Shown: positions 9,081-18,680, counted from the stretch's first letter. The stretch is 39,377 nt of DNA from Beijerinckia sp. L45 (GCF_009765775.1 NZ_LMUU01000038.1:43378-82754), one strand, 5' to 3'. The notes: generated from the sequence alone by a model not told the origin. Translations and numbers: made by a program.

Positions 9081-9785
9081 ATGCGACCGGCGCGCCATAG
9101 TATCGTTTTCATTTCTCCTGCGGCGGACGCTTCCTTGCGCCATCTTATCCCGGCTGCCCTCATCCTCCTGCAGACCGCGACCGGCGCCCCGGCTGCCGCG
9201 GACGGATCCGCTGCGGGGCCGTTTCCACGGAACGACCTCACCACCCAGCCGATCGTCGAACCGGCGGGCGGCCGACCCGGCCTGTTGCACGTGGTCGGGG
9301 CGTTGCAACGCTCCCTGACGGCGCTGCAGCAGCTGGAATTGCAGATCAAGCAGGCGCAGTGGAATGTCTCCGGGACCCTGTTCTTCCCGTTGCATCGCAT
9401 GCTCGCCGAGCAGGCCCAGGAGACGACGCGCTGGATCGATCTTTGCGCCGAGCGGCTACTGGCCGTCGGCGCCTCCGCCGATGGCCGCGGCACGACAATC
9501 GTCCGCACGCCCGGCCTTCCCGAAATGCCGGGCGGGTTTTTGGATGATGCGCAGGTGCTCTCCTGGTTCACCCTGGCCTACAAGACCGTCGGCGAAGACC
9601 TGAAGGATTCGAGCAAGGAGATTGCGGAGATCGACCCAGCCTCCGCCGGCCTGCTGCAGGAGATCGAACGCGGGATCGCCCGCGCCCAGTGGCACATGCG
9701 CGGCGAGTTCCAGAGCACCGCCACCGATCCGAACACCGGCAGCGACCTCAACGACGGTAAGCCGGTCACGCCAGCACCGCGATAA
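9081..9785 (+). CDS. exported Dps-like ferritin-fold protein with altered ferroxidase site
   Basis: 234 residues. A hydrophobic stretch (about 22-36) ending in APAAA-D looks like a Sec signal peptide, unusual for a Dps relative. The four-helix core (about 68-215) shows the Dps pattern QIKQAQWNVSG, LFFPLHRML, IDLCAERLLAVG and a C-terminal ARAQWHMRGE. In E. coli Dps numbering, H51 and D67 of the inter-subunit ferroxidase centre become Q93 and A109 here, while H63, D78 and E82 equivalents (H105, D120, E124) remain. It may bind but not oxidise iron, or serve a structural role in the envelope. The tail after 215 is polar and disordered. Function is inference; the fold assignment is firmer. Confidence 0.7.
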   Translation: MRPARHSIVFISPAADASLRHLIPAALILLQTATGAPAAADGSAAGPFPRNDLTTQPIVEPAGGRPGLLHVVGALQRSLTALQQLELQIKQAQWNVSGTLFFPLHRMLAEQAQETTRWIDLCAERLLAVGASADGRGTTIVRTPGLPEMPGGFLDDAQVLSWFTLAYKTVGEDLKDSSKEIAEIDPASAGLLQEIERGIARAQWHMRGEFQSTATDPNTGSDLNDGKPVTPAPR

Positions 9786-9937
9786 CGCGCTCCCGCAACT
9801 TCGCGAGCAAGTCGCTCTGCAGATGGCAGCCTAAAGACCAGGGCCGCGTGAATTGCCTGAAATCAATATCTTGCTTAACTTTGCCGCGTGCAGAGCATGG
9901 ACGACTGTTGCAACAACGAGCAGCTTGCGAGGCGCCG

Positions 9938-10411
9938 ATGTCGGAACAAAAAATTCTGGTTATGCGACATGCGGAAAAAACGGAGGATCCGCGTGACCCC
10001 GATCTCTCAAATGATGGCTTCGAGCGCGCGAAGCGCTTGGTCACCTGGCTGCCGGACCAGTTCGGCAACCCCGATTTCATCATCGCGACCGCACCGTCGA
10101 AGCACAGCATGCGGCCGATCGAGACCGTCAAGCCGCTCGCCAAGAAGCTCGACGTCGATATCGACGACAGCCTCGCCGATCAGGAATACGGCGTTCTCGC
10201 CGACAAGCTGCTGACGAAAAAGCGCTTCCAGGACAAGATCACGTTGGTCTGCTGGCATCACGGCAACATACCCAATCTCATGAACGCTTTGCACTGCAAG
10301 CCTGACAGCTATCCATACCCCTGGGACCGCGACATCTTCAATCTCGTCCTTGTCGTCACCTTCGGACCGGATGGAACACCCACCGTCGATCAAGTTGTCG
10401 AGCCGTTCTGA
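9938..10411 (+). CDS. histidine phosphatase family protein
   Basis: 157 residues from the ATG at 9938, with a GCGAGG ribosome site; a longer frame from 9848 adds unrelated residues. The catalytic RHAEK motif lies at 10-14 (LVMRHAEKTED), and the second histidine of the branch-2 phosphatase fold is probably in CWHHGNIPNL near the C-terminus. Such proteins transfer phosphate through a phosphohistidine and act on small phosphates or phosphoproteins. This one is short and cytosolic, of the kind often annotated only as phosphoglycerate mutase-like. The substrate is unknown. Confidence 0.75.
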   Translation: MSEQKILVMRHAEKTEDPRDPDLSNDGFERAKRLVTWLPDQFGNPDFIIATAPSKHSMRPIETVKPLAKKLDVDIDDSLADQEYGVLADKLLTKKRFQDKITLVCWHHGNIPNLMNALHCKPDSYPYPWDRDIFNLVLVVTFGPDGTPTVDQVVEPF

Positions 10412-10521
10412 TCGCGTGCTTCGGCTGCCTCTAAGTCGCGTGAGCCGACGCCGGCATTCGAGCGAAAGCCAGCGTCGCTAAAACGATATAGAGGCACAAG
10501 CCTCTTCAGGCAGCGGCCTCG

Positions 10522-10764
10522 TTACGGGCAGAAGAAGGTGCGGCTGAGCGTGTTGCTCCGCTCCTGAACTTTTGCGCCAAGCGAGTAGGAGTGGCTGCTG
10601 CGCAGCCCCTCGGAGAACACGCCGTCAAACGCCGACCCGTCGGTCGCGACGGGATCTGCGGGGTAGGGGCTGGCGATCGTGATGAGCTGCGCGGTCTGGG
10701 CCGCAACCGATGTTGCGGCGCCGAGGGCGAGAACGGTGGCGGCGATGATGATCAAATGTCTCAT
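10522..10764 (-). CDS. small exported protein, unknown function
   Basis: 80 residues from the ATG at 10764. Residues 1-22 are a clear Sec signal peptide (MRHLIIIAATVLALGAA, cleavage after VAA). The mature part of about 57 residues is polar with a single cysteine next to the C-terminus (FFCP). I recognise no family. It is transcribed divergently from the catalase-related peroxidase gene, with a 225-base shared region holding an inverted repeat. The ribosome site is weak. Confidence 0.5.
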   Translation of the reverse strand: MRHLIIIAATVLALGAATSVAAQTAQLITIASPYPADPVATDGSAFDGVFSEGLRSSHSYSLGAKVQERSNTLSRTFFCP

Positions 10765-10793
10765 GAAGAGTCTTCTTGGGTCGAACGGTCTTG

Positions 10794-10807
10794 CAGGTAG
10801 GTACCTG
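10794..10807. repeat. inverted repeat in divergent promoter region
   Basis: CAGGTA (10794-10799), GG, TACCTG (10802-10807) is a perfect inverted repeat about 30 bases upstream of the small exported protein and 180 bases upstream of the peroxidase. It could be an operator for either gene. Confidence 0.3.
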
Positions 10808-10940
10808 TGTCTGGTGGCATATGTGGTTTCGCCTTCACAACGTTCAAGGGGCGGCGATCGCACCGCGCATCGAATCCGCCATTTCCAAGACCCGCACGGC
10901 CAAGCTTCGGCTGGCCGAACACTTGAAATGCTTCTAAGGT

Positions 10941-10963
10941 GGGCCGCCGCCATCGGGCGGTCC
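10941..10963 (+). promoter_or_regulatory. leader hairpin before the peroxidase gene
   Basis: GGGCCGCC (10941-10948) pairs with GGCGGTCC (10956-10963), eight pairs with one G-U, followed by TTTCTC. It lies about 27 bases before the peroxidase start and resembles a short attenuator or RNA-stability hairpin. Regulatory role is inferred. Confidence 0.3.
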
Positions 10964-10989
10964 TTTCTCGTTCACTCTGGGAATTTCCG

Positions 10990-11976
10990 ATGCGTTTCTC
11001 CCGTTTTGGTTCGACCGTCGCGATGATCCTCGCCCTGGCGCCAATGCACGCGGCCTTGGCGGCAGATCCCTCCACGGCCGAACAGACCGTCGACGCCCTG
11101 AACAAGGTCTGGGGCGTCCATCCCGGCTTCCGCGCCAACCATGCCAAGGGCGTGGTGGTGGAAGGCACCTTCACCCCCAATGCCGAAGGCCCGAAGTTGA
11201 GCAAGGCCCTGCTGTTCCAGGGCAAGCCCTCGCCGATCACCGTGCGCTTTTCGGATTCCGGCGGCCTGCCGACGATCCCCGACGGGGCTGGCCCCGCCAA
11301 CCCGCATGGCATGTCCGTCAAGTTTCACCAGACCGACGGCTCCGACGTCGACATGGTCGTGAACTCGCTGAAATTCTTCCCCGTCGCCACGGGCGAGGAT
11401 TTTCTCGCTCTGCTCCAGGCGATTGCCGCCAGCCCGCCGACCGCACCGAAGCCGACCGCGCTCGACACGTTCATGGGCAGCCACCCCGCCGCCCCGAAGG
11501 CGCTGGGCAGCGCCACGACGCCATCGAGTTTCGCCCGCGAGAGCTACAATGGCATCGACGCCTTCATCTTCGTCGACACCGCGGGCAAGCGCCAGCCGTT
11601 CCGCTTCAAGATCGAGCCCGTCGCCGGCGAAGAGCATCTCGACAAGGATGCGGCGGCGAAACTGGCGCCCAACGCCCTGATGGACGAGATCGTCACCCGC
11701 ATCACCAAGGCGCCGGTGAGCTTCACGCTGAAGGCGCAGCTCGCCAACCCCGGCGACCAGACCAAGGATCCCACAAGCCCCTGGCCGGCCGACCGCAAGT
11801 GGGTCGAGCTCGGCACCATCACGCTGGACAAGACGGTGGCCGACAGCAAGGCCGCGGAAAAGCCGCTGCTGTTCCTGCCGAGCAACCTGACCGACGGCAT
11901 CGAGATGTCCGACGATCCGCTGGTCGATGCCCGCAACCAGGCCTACGGCGTCTCGTTCGGCCGCCGCTCGCAGTAA
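10990..11976 (+). CDS. srpA: catalase-related (SrpA-type) periplasmic haem peroxidase
   Basis: 328 residues, shorter than true catalases (about 480 or more), as usual for the catalase-related peroxidase family. A Sec signal (1-21, ending AALA) sends it to the periplasm. The distal histidine is in RANHAKGVVVEGTF, and FSDSGGLPTIPDGAGPANPH matches the catalase core. The proximal haem tyrosine fits the RxxxY pattern in ARNQAYGVSFGRR at the C-terminus. Such enzymes reduce peroxides but have weak catalase activity. Many relatives sit beside a cytochrome b561 gene; none is present here. The start at 10990 gives a proper signal peptide; a longer frame from 10939 does not. Confidence 0.85.
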   Translation: MRFSRFGSTVAMILALAPMHAALAADPSTAEQTVDALNKVWGVHPGFRANHAKGVVVEGTFTPNAEGPKLSKALLFQGKPSPITVRFSDSGGLPTIPDGAGPANPHGMSVKFHQTDGSDVDMVVNSLKFFPVATGEDFLALLQAIAASPPTAPKPTALDTFMGSHPAAPKALGSATTPSSFARESYNGIDAFIFVDTAGKRQPFRFKIEPVAGEEHLDKDAAAKLAPNALMDEIVTRITKAPVSFTLKAQLANPGDQTKDPTSPWPADRKWVELGTITLDKTVADSKAAEKPLLFLPSNLTDGIEMSDDPLVDARNQAYGVSFGRRSQ

Positions 11977-11977
11977 G

Positions 11978-12092
11978 GTCCCTTCCCCCTTGCGGGGAAG
12001 GGTTAGGGATGGGGGTCGTCGGGTTCTTCGATGGCGCTGAAGAACACCGTGACCCCCACGCCCAACCTCGCCCCGAAGGGGGAGAGGAGTCG
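11978..12092. repeat. intergenic palindromic repeat (type 2)
   Basis: An imperfect inverted repeat. The left arm GGTCCCTTCCCCCTTGCGGG and following bases (through GATGGGGGTC) face GACCCCCACGCCCAACCTCG and GAAGGGGGAGAGGAG on the right. It lies just past the peroxidase stop, can form a long hairpin, and probably ends that transcript. It is of the intergenic palindrome type common in Hyphomicrobiales and differs in sequence from the repeats at 17.4-20.1 kb. Confidence 0.6.
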
Positions 12093-12166
12093 CAACGCTA
12101 TCCCTTGGCGCAAAACCGCGGCATCACCGCAAGCCTCTGTTAAACCGGCTCCGCTAGTCTTCCGCA

Positions 12167-12754
12167 ATGCCGCCCGCGACCCCCACCTTCGGTAAGCGCA
12201 ATCGCGCCAGCGCCGCCCCGCGCCAGAATCTTGCGCCGACGCCGGCCGCGGGTCCGGCCGTCGCGATCCCGGACCAGGCCGCCTTCTTCGCCGCCGCGCG
12301 GCAGGAGATCGACCCGCCGGACACCCGCCGCAAGATCGTGCCGCGCTCGTTTCGCGCCGCGCTCCTCGCCGGCCTGGTGGTCGCCTTCTGTCTCGCCGGG
12401 CTCGACATCACCAAGGCCGCTGCCGTGGATCCGGCGCTCGAGCCCCTGCTCAAGATGAGCGGCCTGCTCGCCAATATCGGCCAGGCGCTGCCCTACATGA
12501 TCGCGCTGAGCCTGCTGAGCGGCGCCCGCACCGCGGCGACCACGTTGTTGATCGCCCACCGTCTGCTGGCGTGGCGCGGCGAGAGCGGCTACCTCGCCTA
12601 TGCCGCCGGCGGTGCGGCGGCCGCCGCCGTCTGGACCGTGCTGGTCTTGGTGCTGCTCGGCCACGCCCCGACGCACGGCTGGGTCCTCGACATCGCGGCC
12701 GGGGCCGGGGCCGGGTTCTTCTACCGCATGTTTGCGGGCGCCACACGCGTCTGA
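12167..12754 (+). CDS. multi-pass membrane protein upstream of uvrB, unknown function
   Basis: 195 residues. Residues 1-60 are polar, Ala/Pro-rich and probably cytosolic. They are followed by about four hydrophobic helices (roughly 64-82, 95-125, 140-165 and 172-190). I recognise no family. The stop lies 41 bases before the uvrB start on the same strand, so the two may be co-transcribed, though a DNA-repair link is not supported by anything in the protein itself. Confidence 0.6.
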   Translation: MPPATPTFGKRNRASAAPRQNLAPTPAAGPAVAIPDQAAFFAAARQEIDPPDTRRKIVPRSFRAALLAGLVVAFCLAGLDITKAAAVDPALEPLLKMSGLLANIGQALPYMIALSLLSGARTAATTLLIAHRLLAWRGESGYLAYAAGGAAAAAVWTVLVLVLLGHAPTHGWVLDIAAGAGAGFFYRMFAGATRV

Positions 12755-12795
12755 GCCCTCTTTCATCGGGCCGTGTCGCGCGCCATATTGTCCAA

Positions 12796-15429
12796 ATGCC
12801 GAACCCGCCCAAAACAGCCGTCGACAAGACCGCCGCCAAGCCCGCAAAACCCCGGACCGTCAAGTCGAAGGCGTCGAAGCCGGATCTGGTGCCGCTCGAC
12901 CAGCATCTCGCTGCCCTGCTCAACCCCGCGCTAAACGTCGCGCGCCCCGGCTTCGACGAGGCGTCCGCGCCCTTCGACGCGGGCCCGGTGTCGCGCATCG
13001 ACGCCCAGCTGGCGAAGAGCTTTGGCCTGACCCATGGCAACGCCACGGCCGCCGCGCCGGCGCGCGAGCCGGCCCTGTCCCATCCGCGCGGCATGATGGG
13101 CGCCGCGGCAACCGCGGAATCGCTGAAGGCGCTGCTCGAGGCCGGCGATCCCAATATCCGCGAGCAAAAACCCTGGACGCCGCATCGCCCGGAGCGGCCG
13201 GACAAGTCCGAAGGCGGCATCAAATTCGAGATCGTCTCGGAGTTCGAGCCGAAGGGCGACCAGCCCGCCGCCATCGAGGAACTGGTCGCCGGCGTCAACG
13301 CGGTGGAACGCGACCAGGTGCTGCTCGGCGTCACCGGATCGGGAAAAACCTTCACGATGGCGCAGGTCATCGCCCGCACCAACCGCCCGGCCCTGATCCT
13401 CGCGCCAAACAAGACGCTGGCGGCGCAGCTCTACGGCGAGTTCAAGAGTTTCTTCCCCAACAATGCCGTCGAATACTTCGTCTCGTATTACGACTACTAC
13501 CAGCCCGAGGCCTACGTGCCGCGCAGCGACACCTATATCGAGAAGGAAAGCTCGATCAACGAGCAGATCGACCGCATGCGCCACGCCGCGACGCGCGCGC
13601 TGATCGAGCGCGACGACGTCATCATCGTCGCCTCCGTGTCCTGCATCTACGGTATCGGCTCGGTCGAAACCTATACCGCCATGACGTTTACGGTGACGCA
13701 GGGCGAAAAGATCGACCAGCGCCAGCTCATCGCCGATCTCGTCGCGCTGCAGTACAAGCGTAGCGGCGGCGATTTTGCCCGCGGCATTTTTCGCGTGCGC
13801 GGCGATACGGTGGAGCTGTTTCCGGCCCACTATGAAGACCGCGCCTGGCGCATCGGCTTCTTCGGCGACGAGATCGAGAGCATCGTCGAGTTCGATCCGC
13901 TGACGGGAAAAAAGACGCAGGATCTGCAGTTCGTCAAAATCTACGCCAACTCGCATTACGTCACGCCCCGACCGACGCTTTTACAGTCGATCAAGGGCAT
14001 CAAGGGCGAGCTGCGCCAGCGCCTCGACGAGCTCAACGGATCCGGCCGACTGTTGGAGTCCCAACGGCTCGAACAGCGCACGATGTTCGATCTCGAAATG
14101 CTCGAAGCGACCGGATCCTGCGCCGGCATCGAGAACTATTCGCGCTACCTCACCGGCCGCAAGCCGGGCGAGCCGCCGCCCACGTTGTTCGAATATTTGC
14201 CCGACAACGCGCTGGTCTTCGCCGACGAGAGCCATGTCACGGTGCCACAGATCGGCGGCATGTATCGCGGCGATTTTCGGCGCAAGGCGACCCTTGCCGA
14301 ATACGGCTTTCGGCTGCCGTCGTGCCTCGACAACCGCCCGCTGCGCTTCGAGGAATGGGAGGCGATGCGGCCGCAGACCGTCCACGTCTCCGCCACGCCC
14401 GGCACGTGGGAGATGGAGCGCACCGGCGGCGTCTTCGTCGAACAGGTCATCCGCCCCACCGGCCTGATCGACCCGCCGGTGGAAGTCCGCCCGGCGCGGG
14501 CACAAGTCGACGACGTGCTCGGCGAGATCCGCGCGATGGCGCTCGACGGCTACCGCTCGCTCGTCACCGTGCTGACCAAGCGCATGGCCGAAGACTTGAC
14601 GGAATATCTGCACGAGCACGGCGTCCGCGTCCGCTATATGCACAGCGACATCGACACGATCGAGCGCATCGAAATCATCCGCGACCTGCGCCTCGGGGCG
14701 TTCGACGCCCTGATCGGCATCAATCTTTTGCGCGAAGGCCTGGACATTCCGGAGTGCGGGCTCGTCGCCATTCTCGACGCCGACAAGGAAGGGTTTTTGC
14801 GCTCCGAAACCAGTTTGGTGCAAACCATCGGGCGCGCGGCACGAAACGTCGATGGGCGCGTGATCCTCTATGCCGACAAGGTCACGGGATCGATGGAGCG
14901 CGCGATGGCGGAAACCTCGCGCCGCCGCGAGCGCCAGTCCGCCTACAACCTCGAACACGGCATCACGCCCGCCTCGATCAAGCGCGGCATCCAGGACATT
15001 CTGGGCAGCGTCTACGAGCAGGACCACGTCACCGTCGACGCCGGGATGGCCCAGGACGTCTCGCTCATCGGCCACAACTTCAAGGCCACCATCGGCGACA
15101 TGGAAAAACGCATGCGCGAAGCCGCCGCCAACCTCAACTTCGAGGAAGCCGCGCGCCTGCGCGACGAGGTCAAGCGCCTGCAGGCCGTCGAACTGGCGAT
15201 CGGTGACGACCCGATGGCGAGTCAGCGCGACGTCGAGAATGCCGCCGGGGGGTATGCGGGCGCGCAAAAATATGGGCGGGCGGCGAACGTGCCCGCGAAC
15301 CGCCCGCACAAACCGACGGACAGCGAGATGGGGCCGCATAATTTTGGCGGTGGGGAGGCCAAGCCGCTGGCGCGCTCGATGGCGGGGAAGAGCGGGTCGC
15401 GGGTGTTTAAGGGGAAGCGGCGGGGGTGA
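12796..15429 (+). CDS. uvrB: excinuclease ABC subunit UvrB
   Basis: 877 residues. UvrB is the damage-verifying helicase of nucleotide excision repair, working between UvrA loading and UvrC incision. Residues 1-140 are an Ala/Pro/Lys-rich extension absent from E. coli UvrB (673 residues) but seen in related alphaproteobacteria. The core starts near 142. The Walker A is GVTGSGKTF (178-186), the beta-hairpin region [20 protein letters not shown] (231-250), DEAD-like box in [15 protein letters not shown], helicase motif VI in [10 protein letters not shown], and a UVR domain for UvrC contact at about 767-800 ([24 protein letters not shown]). The tail of about 70 residues is Gly/Lys-rich. The ATG at 12796 gives the expected start. 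Confidence 0.95.
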   Translation: MPNPPKTAVDKTAAKPAKPRTVKSKASKPDLVPLDQHLAALLNPALNVARPGFDEASAPFDAGPVSRIDAQLAKSFGLTHGNATAAAPAREPALSHPRGMMGAAATAESLKALLEAGDPNIREQKPWTPHRPERPDKSEGGIKFEIVSEFEPKGDQPAAIEELVAGVNAVERDQVLLGVTGSGKTFTMAQVIARTNRPALILAPNKTLAAQLYGEFKSFFPNNAVEYFVSYYDYYQPEAYVPRSDTYIEKESSINEQIDRMRHAATRALIERDDVIIVASVSCIYGIGSVETYTAMTFTVTQGEKIDQRQLIADLVALQYKRSGGDFARGIFRVRGDTVELFPAHYEDRAWRIGFFGDEIESIVEFDPLTGKKTQDLQFVKIYANSHYVTPRPTLLQSIKGIKGELRQRLDELNGSGRLLESQRLEQRTMFDLEMLEATGSCAGIENYSRYLTGRKPGEPPPTLFEYLPDNALVFADESHVTVPQIGGMYRGDFRRKATLAEYGFRLPSCLDNRPLRFEEWEAMRPQTVHVSATPGTWEMERTGGVFVEQVIRPTGLIDPPVEVRPARAQVDDVLGEIRAMALDGYRSLVTVLTKRMAEDLTEYLHEHGVRVRYMHSDIDTIERIEIIRDLRLGAFDALIGINLLREGLDIPECGLVAILDADKEGFLRSETSLVQTIGRAARNVDGRVILYADKVTGSMERAMAETSRRRERQSAYNLEHGITPASIKRGIQDILGSVYEQDHVTVDAGMAQDVSLIGHNFKATIGDMEKRMREAAANLNFEEAARLRDEVKRLQAVELAIGDDPMASQRDVENAAGGYAGAQKYGRAANVPANRPHKPTDSEMGPHNFGGGEAKPLARSMAGKSGSRVFKGKRRG

Positions 15430-15496
15430 CTAACTTTCGTTTGCAAATAATTTGCGAATCGGGAAGGTTCATGAAAAGCAAACATCGGATTTGATC

Positions 15497-17215
15497 ATGC
15501 ATCGCGTTTTACAGTCGCACGTGAACGAGTTTAAAACTACACATTCACTAGAAATGAAGGACGCAGAACTATTCGAAGCCTTTGGCGCCTATACGCTAGC
15601 CTCGCTGTATTCATGCGACGCGGTAGAGCCTGAAAACCTAATATATGAAGGTCCTGACCCCGGAATTGATTCAGTAATGTTTTTTGCTAACGAAAGGTGC
15701 ATTATAACGAAAGAGTAAATCGTATCTACATTTTCGAGTAAAAAATCTGATAACGAGATTAATATCGTATTTATACAGTCAAAAACGTCAGAGAAATGGG
15801 GAAAAAAAGAGCTTAACAATTTCGAGTCTGGCGTACTTGATTTTATTTCAGAGAACCCAAGCCATCAGCTCGCTGACTTTTTGTTAGAAAAAAAGGCAAT
15901 ATTCGACCTCATAATAGGAAATCTGGGAAAGGTAAAAGATGGAAAACCCGGTGTGTATTGTTACTTTTCCACTTCGGCGCCCGAAAACAAAGCGATTGAA
16001 ATCGAGAGCGCTCGGAAGACGTTCGAGCGGCGACTTGCTGATACTGGTTTGTTTTCATCCTTTCAAACCATCCTCTTGGGGAGAGATCGGCTAGTAGAAA
16101 TCTATCGAGCGTCCACTGGCGCATATAATGCCAAATTTACAATTATTGGATCGGCGTCCTTTCCCAAAAGCGACGGGATACAAGAGAGCTACGTTGTTAC
16201 CGTACAAGCTAAGCCTTTTATAGAGGCTGTCTTAAAGGACCAGCAGGGCAATCTCCGGAGATCAATATTTGACGGAAATGTAAGGGATTTTATTAAACTT
16301 GAGGATAGCCCAATTAATCTGGCTATGAGGGGTTCCCTCTTAGATCAAAAGAGTGCAACCCGCTTTGGCATTCTTAATAATGGCATTACGATAATATCAC
16401 CAGATGTTCGACTCCAAAGCAATGAGATGTATATCTCTAATTATCAAATTGTGAACGGATGCCAGACCTCTAATGTCTTATATGGAGAGCTTGATAGAGT
16501 CTCTGCAGATACGACCTTGATGGTAAAAATTGTGGAGACGAGCGACCAAGATATTGTGAACGAGATCGTTGAGTCGACTAATAGCCAAAACAAGATCGAG
16601 GATCACCAATTTTTGGCTCGCATGGATTGCGTCAAAGCCATCGAGCGTTACTTTCGGGCTCGATGCGAAGACAACGCTCAGGTCTTGTACTTTGAGCGTC
16701 GCCCCAATCAATATAACAATCAAGGGTTAGCTGCAGTAAGAATATTTACTATTAAGGAGCTTGCGAGATGCTGCGGTGCTATGTTTTTCGATAGGCCTGA
16801 CTTGTCAGCCAGATATCCGAGCCAGCTAGTAGAAGAACTTAGTACGACTGTATTTGATAAGGAGAACAAAGAGGAAATATTTTTCACCAGCGCCTTTGCC
16901 TACTATAGACTAAAGCTACTGCAGTCAAATCAAAGCATTGATGCCATTCTGCATAACTACAAATTGCACACGCTTATGGCCTTAAAATATTATCTGCTTG
17001 GGGATAGCATCCCAAGCGTCAAAAATAATAAAATAGATGCTGACTGCAAAACGATAATTGACTTTCTTTCCAAATCAGACGCGGCTTCTAGGGAGGTCTG
17101 GCAAAAGATAGCCGATATTATGAAAAAACTTAGCATTACAAGTCGTGATGATCTTCGAAGGACTCGCCTTAACGCAGAATTGCGTCAGCTCTTGTTGTCA
17201 CAAAGGCTGCTCTAG
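15497..17215 (+). pseudogene. AIPR-family (abortive phage infection) gene interrupted by one in-frame stop
   Basis: Reading from the ATG at 15497 gives 73 residues, then TAA at codon 74 (15716-15718), then 498 more residues in the same frame to 17215, with no frameshift. Codons before and after the stop both belong to the AIPR family: PGIDSVMFFANERCIITKE before it, and EINIVFIQSKTSEKW after it, which together resemble an endonuclease-like D...QxK core (D58, Q94, K96). The main body has FGILNNGITIISPDV and YQIVNGCQTSNVLY, the AIPR hallmark. Members confer phage resistance by abortive infection. Either this is a recent nonsense mutation, a sequencing error, or a stop that is read through. The longest uninterrupted piece could only start at a TTG at 15881, which would lose the N-terminal domain. 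Confidence 0.8.
15716..15718 (+). other. in-frame TAA interrupting the AIPR gene
   Basis: The codon context is GAG TAA ATC. A single base change from GAA, CAA or AAA would restore the frame, and homology continues on both sides without shift. Confidence 0.8.
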
Positions 17216-17437
17216 ATGGGCATTAAGCCGGAGCCGCAACAGATTGCGCTTAAATCTCGATTCTACGATGCAAGAATGCTTTCCGCTTTGGTGGAATCAC
17301 CAAAGTGATAAGAAGTCGCTTGTTTAGAGGACTTCGAGTATTGTTTTAATAACAAAAGGCGGCAAATTTTGTGGAAGATGCGCTAGCGCGCATCTGTGAC
17401 GGTGTTGTGGCGGCGCGGCTTCGCCGCGTCATTGCCA
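17216..17437. other. non-coding stretch between AIPR gene and repeat zone
   Basis: AT-rich until about 17380, then GC-rich. I see no supported gene. Two small hairpins are present: GATGCGC/GCGCATC (17377-17394) and GCGGCG/CGCCGC (about 17410-17428). The composition boundary near 17380 marks the right end of the AT-rich insert. Confidence 0.4.
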
Positions 17438-17682
17438 CGGACATCCGGATGGGTTGCCCTGCAGCCGTCCCTTTCAAGGATAGCTCTACTGTCGCGCAGA
17501 GGCTCCCCTTCTCCCGCTTGCGGGAGAAGGTGTCGCGGCGCAGCCGTGACGGATGAGGGCGCTGGGCGGGGCTTCGATGATGAGGCGCTGGGTGAGCTTC
17601 TAATTTGAAGGGCCTTCTGCACCACCCTCATCCGACCCTTGCTGACGCAAGGGCCACCTTCTCCCATGAATGGGAGAAGGGG
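17438..17682 (+). repeat. palindromic repeat copy A (type 1, with 60-base left extension)
   Basis: The core (17507-17682) opens with CTTCTCCCGCTTGCGGGAG and closes with CTTCTCCCATGAATGGGAG. Between them lie GATGAGGGCG and CCCTCATCCGACC, so the two halves are reverse complements. A left extension (TCCGGATGGGTTGCCCTGC onward) is shared only with copy B. Confidence 0.8.
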
Positions 17683-17756
17683 TTCCGTCGGCTTCAGTGG
17701 CCGCCGTCCGACGGCATCCAATCCTCGAAGGGAATGGCCGACCCGAACCCATGCCG

Positions 17757-17990
17757 GCAATCCGGATGGGTTGCCCTGCCAGCCGTGTCTTTCAAGGATG
17801 ACACTGCTGCGCGCGAGCCCCCTTCTCCCGCCTGCGGGAGAAGGTGTCGCGGCGAAGCCGTGACGGATGAGGGCGCTGGGCGGGGCTTCGATGATGAGGC
17901 GGCTGGCGGCCTTCGATGCGGGCCGTCTGGACCGCCCTCATCCGACCCTTGCTGACGCAAGGGCCACCTTCTCCCATAAATGGGAGAAGG
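17757..17990 (+). repeat. palindromic repeat copy B (type 1, with left extension)
   Basis: Same layout and orientation as copy A, including the TCCGGATGGGTTGCCCTGC extension. The right hairpin is TTCTCCCATAAATGGGAGAA. It ends 64 bases before the 134-residue gene. Confidence 0.8.
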
Positions 17991-18054
17991 AGCGCGCGGG
18001 ATGGGTGGCGGGCCCCCCCGCCGACGCGCAGGCTGGTTGGAAAGGATCGGTCGC

Positions 18055-18459
18055 ATGGCACAGGTCGTCGTTCTCTTGATCGGTCTGAATCCGGACGTGC
18101 TGGACCTGTCCGGCGTCCCCGCCGCTGACACCGAGAGCGCACGCGCCGCGATTCAGGAGCGGATCGAGCGCAACCTCGCCACGCTGCGGCGGCTCGGCTA
18201 TGTCGCGGATTTCTGTGGCACCGCGACCGAAGAGAAGCCGGCCGCCGATCTGCTTCTGACCATGATGCGCGCCAAACGCTACAATGGCATCGTCTTCGGC
18301 GCCGACATCCGCCTGTCCGTGCCGCACACCCGCCTCTTGGAGCGGCTGCTCAACCTCGCGCAGGTGACGAGCCCGGACACCGTCATCGTCTTCGACGTCG
18401 GGTGGGACGATACCGTGCCGGCAGTGCGGCGCTGGTTTACGTCGTGGGACGACGGATGA
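18055..18459 (+). CDS. 134-residue protein of unknown function between repeats
   Basis: The ATG at 18055 has AAAGGA eight bases upstream. The protein starts MAQVVVLLIGLNPDVLDLSG, is mixed alpha/beta and soluble, and includes a helical stretch (ESARAAIQERIERNLATLRR) and beta-like segments (GIVFGADIRL, DTVIVFDVGW). No family is recognised. The gene sits between repeat copies B (ends 17990) and C (starts 18491) and has the high GC of the host, so it is not part of the AT-rich insert. Confidence 0.55.
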   Translation: MAQVVVLLIGLNPDVLDLSGVPAADTESARAAIQERIERNLATLRRLGYVADFCGTATEEKPAADLLLTMMRAKRYNGIVFGADIRLSVPHTRLLERLLNLAQVTSPDTVIVFDVGWDDTVPAVRRWFTSWDDG

Positions 18460-18490
18460 GGGGTCGACACGTTTTGCCGGCGGCAGGACT

Positions 18491-18643
18491 CCCCTTCTCC
18501 CGCTTGCGGGAGAAGGGGAGTCCTTGCGTGAGCAAGGGTCTGATGAGGGCGCTGAGCGGGGGCTTCGATGATGAGGGCCTTCTGCAGCGCCCTCATCCGA
18601 CCTCGCTTTCGCGAGGCCACCTTCTCCCACAGGTGGGAGAAGG
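18491..18643 (+). repeat. palindromic repeat copy C (type 1)
   Basis: Left hairpin CTTCTCCCGCTTGCGGGAG, then CCTTGCGTGAGCAAGG, a GATGAGGGCG half, and the matching CCCTCATCCGACC with right hairpin TTCTCCCACAGGTGGGAGAA. It ends 37 bases before the DUF559 gene. Confidence 0.8.
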
Positions 18644-18680
18644 AGTTCCGCCGGCTTCGATGCCGCGCTAAACTCTAAGA

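Larger units (their letters stand above)
15430..17380. other. AT-rich accessory insert
   Basis: Base composition drops visibly here, to roughly 40-45% GC by eye against mid-60s on both sides, and codon usage changes to AT-ending codons. It holds one AIPR-family gene. No integrase, tRNA or obvious direct repeats mark its ends, so the mode of arrival is unclear. Confidence 0.65.

Noticed and set aside
13981-15339. 452-residue minus-strand frame over uvrB
   Set aside because: Antisense shadow of a well-supported gene.
15881-17215. Intact AIPR protein starting at TTG 15881
   Set aside because: The reading frame and family homology extend upstream to 15719 and, past one stop codon, to 15497, so this start is an artefact of the stop.
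17216-17340. Possible short gene or truncated gene remnant after the AIPR gene
   Set aside because: Open frames are short, lack ribosome sites, and match no family I recognise.
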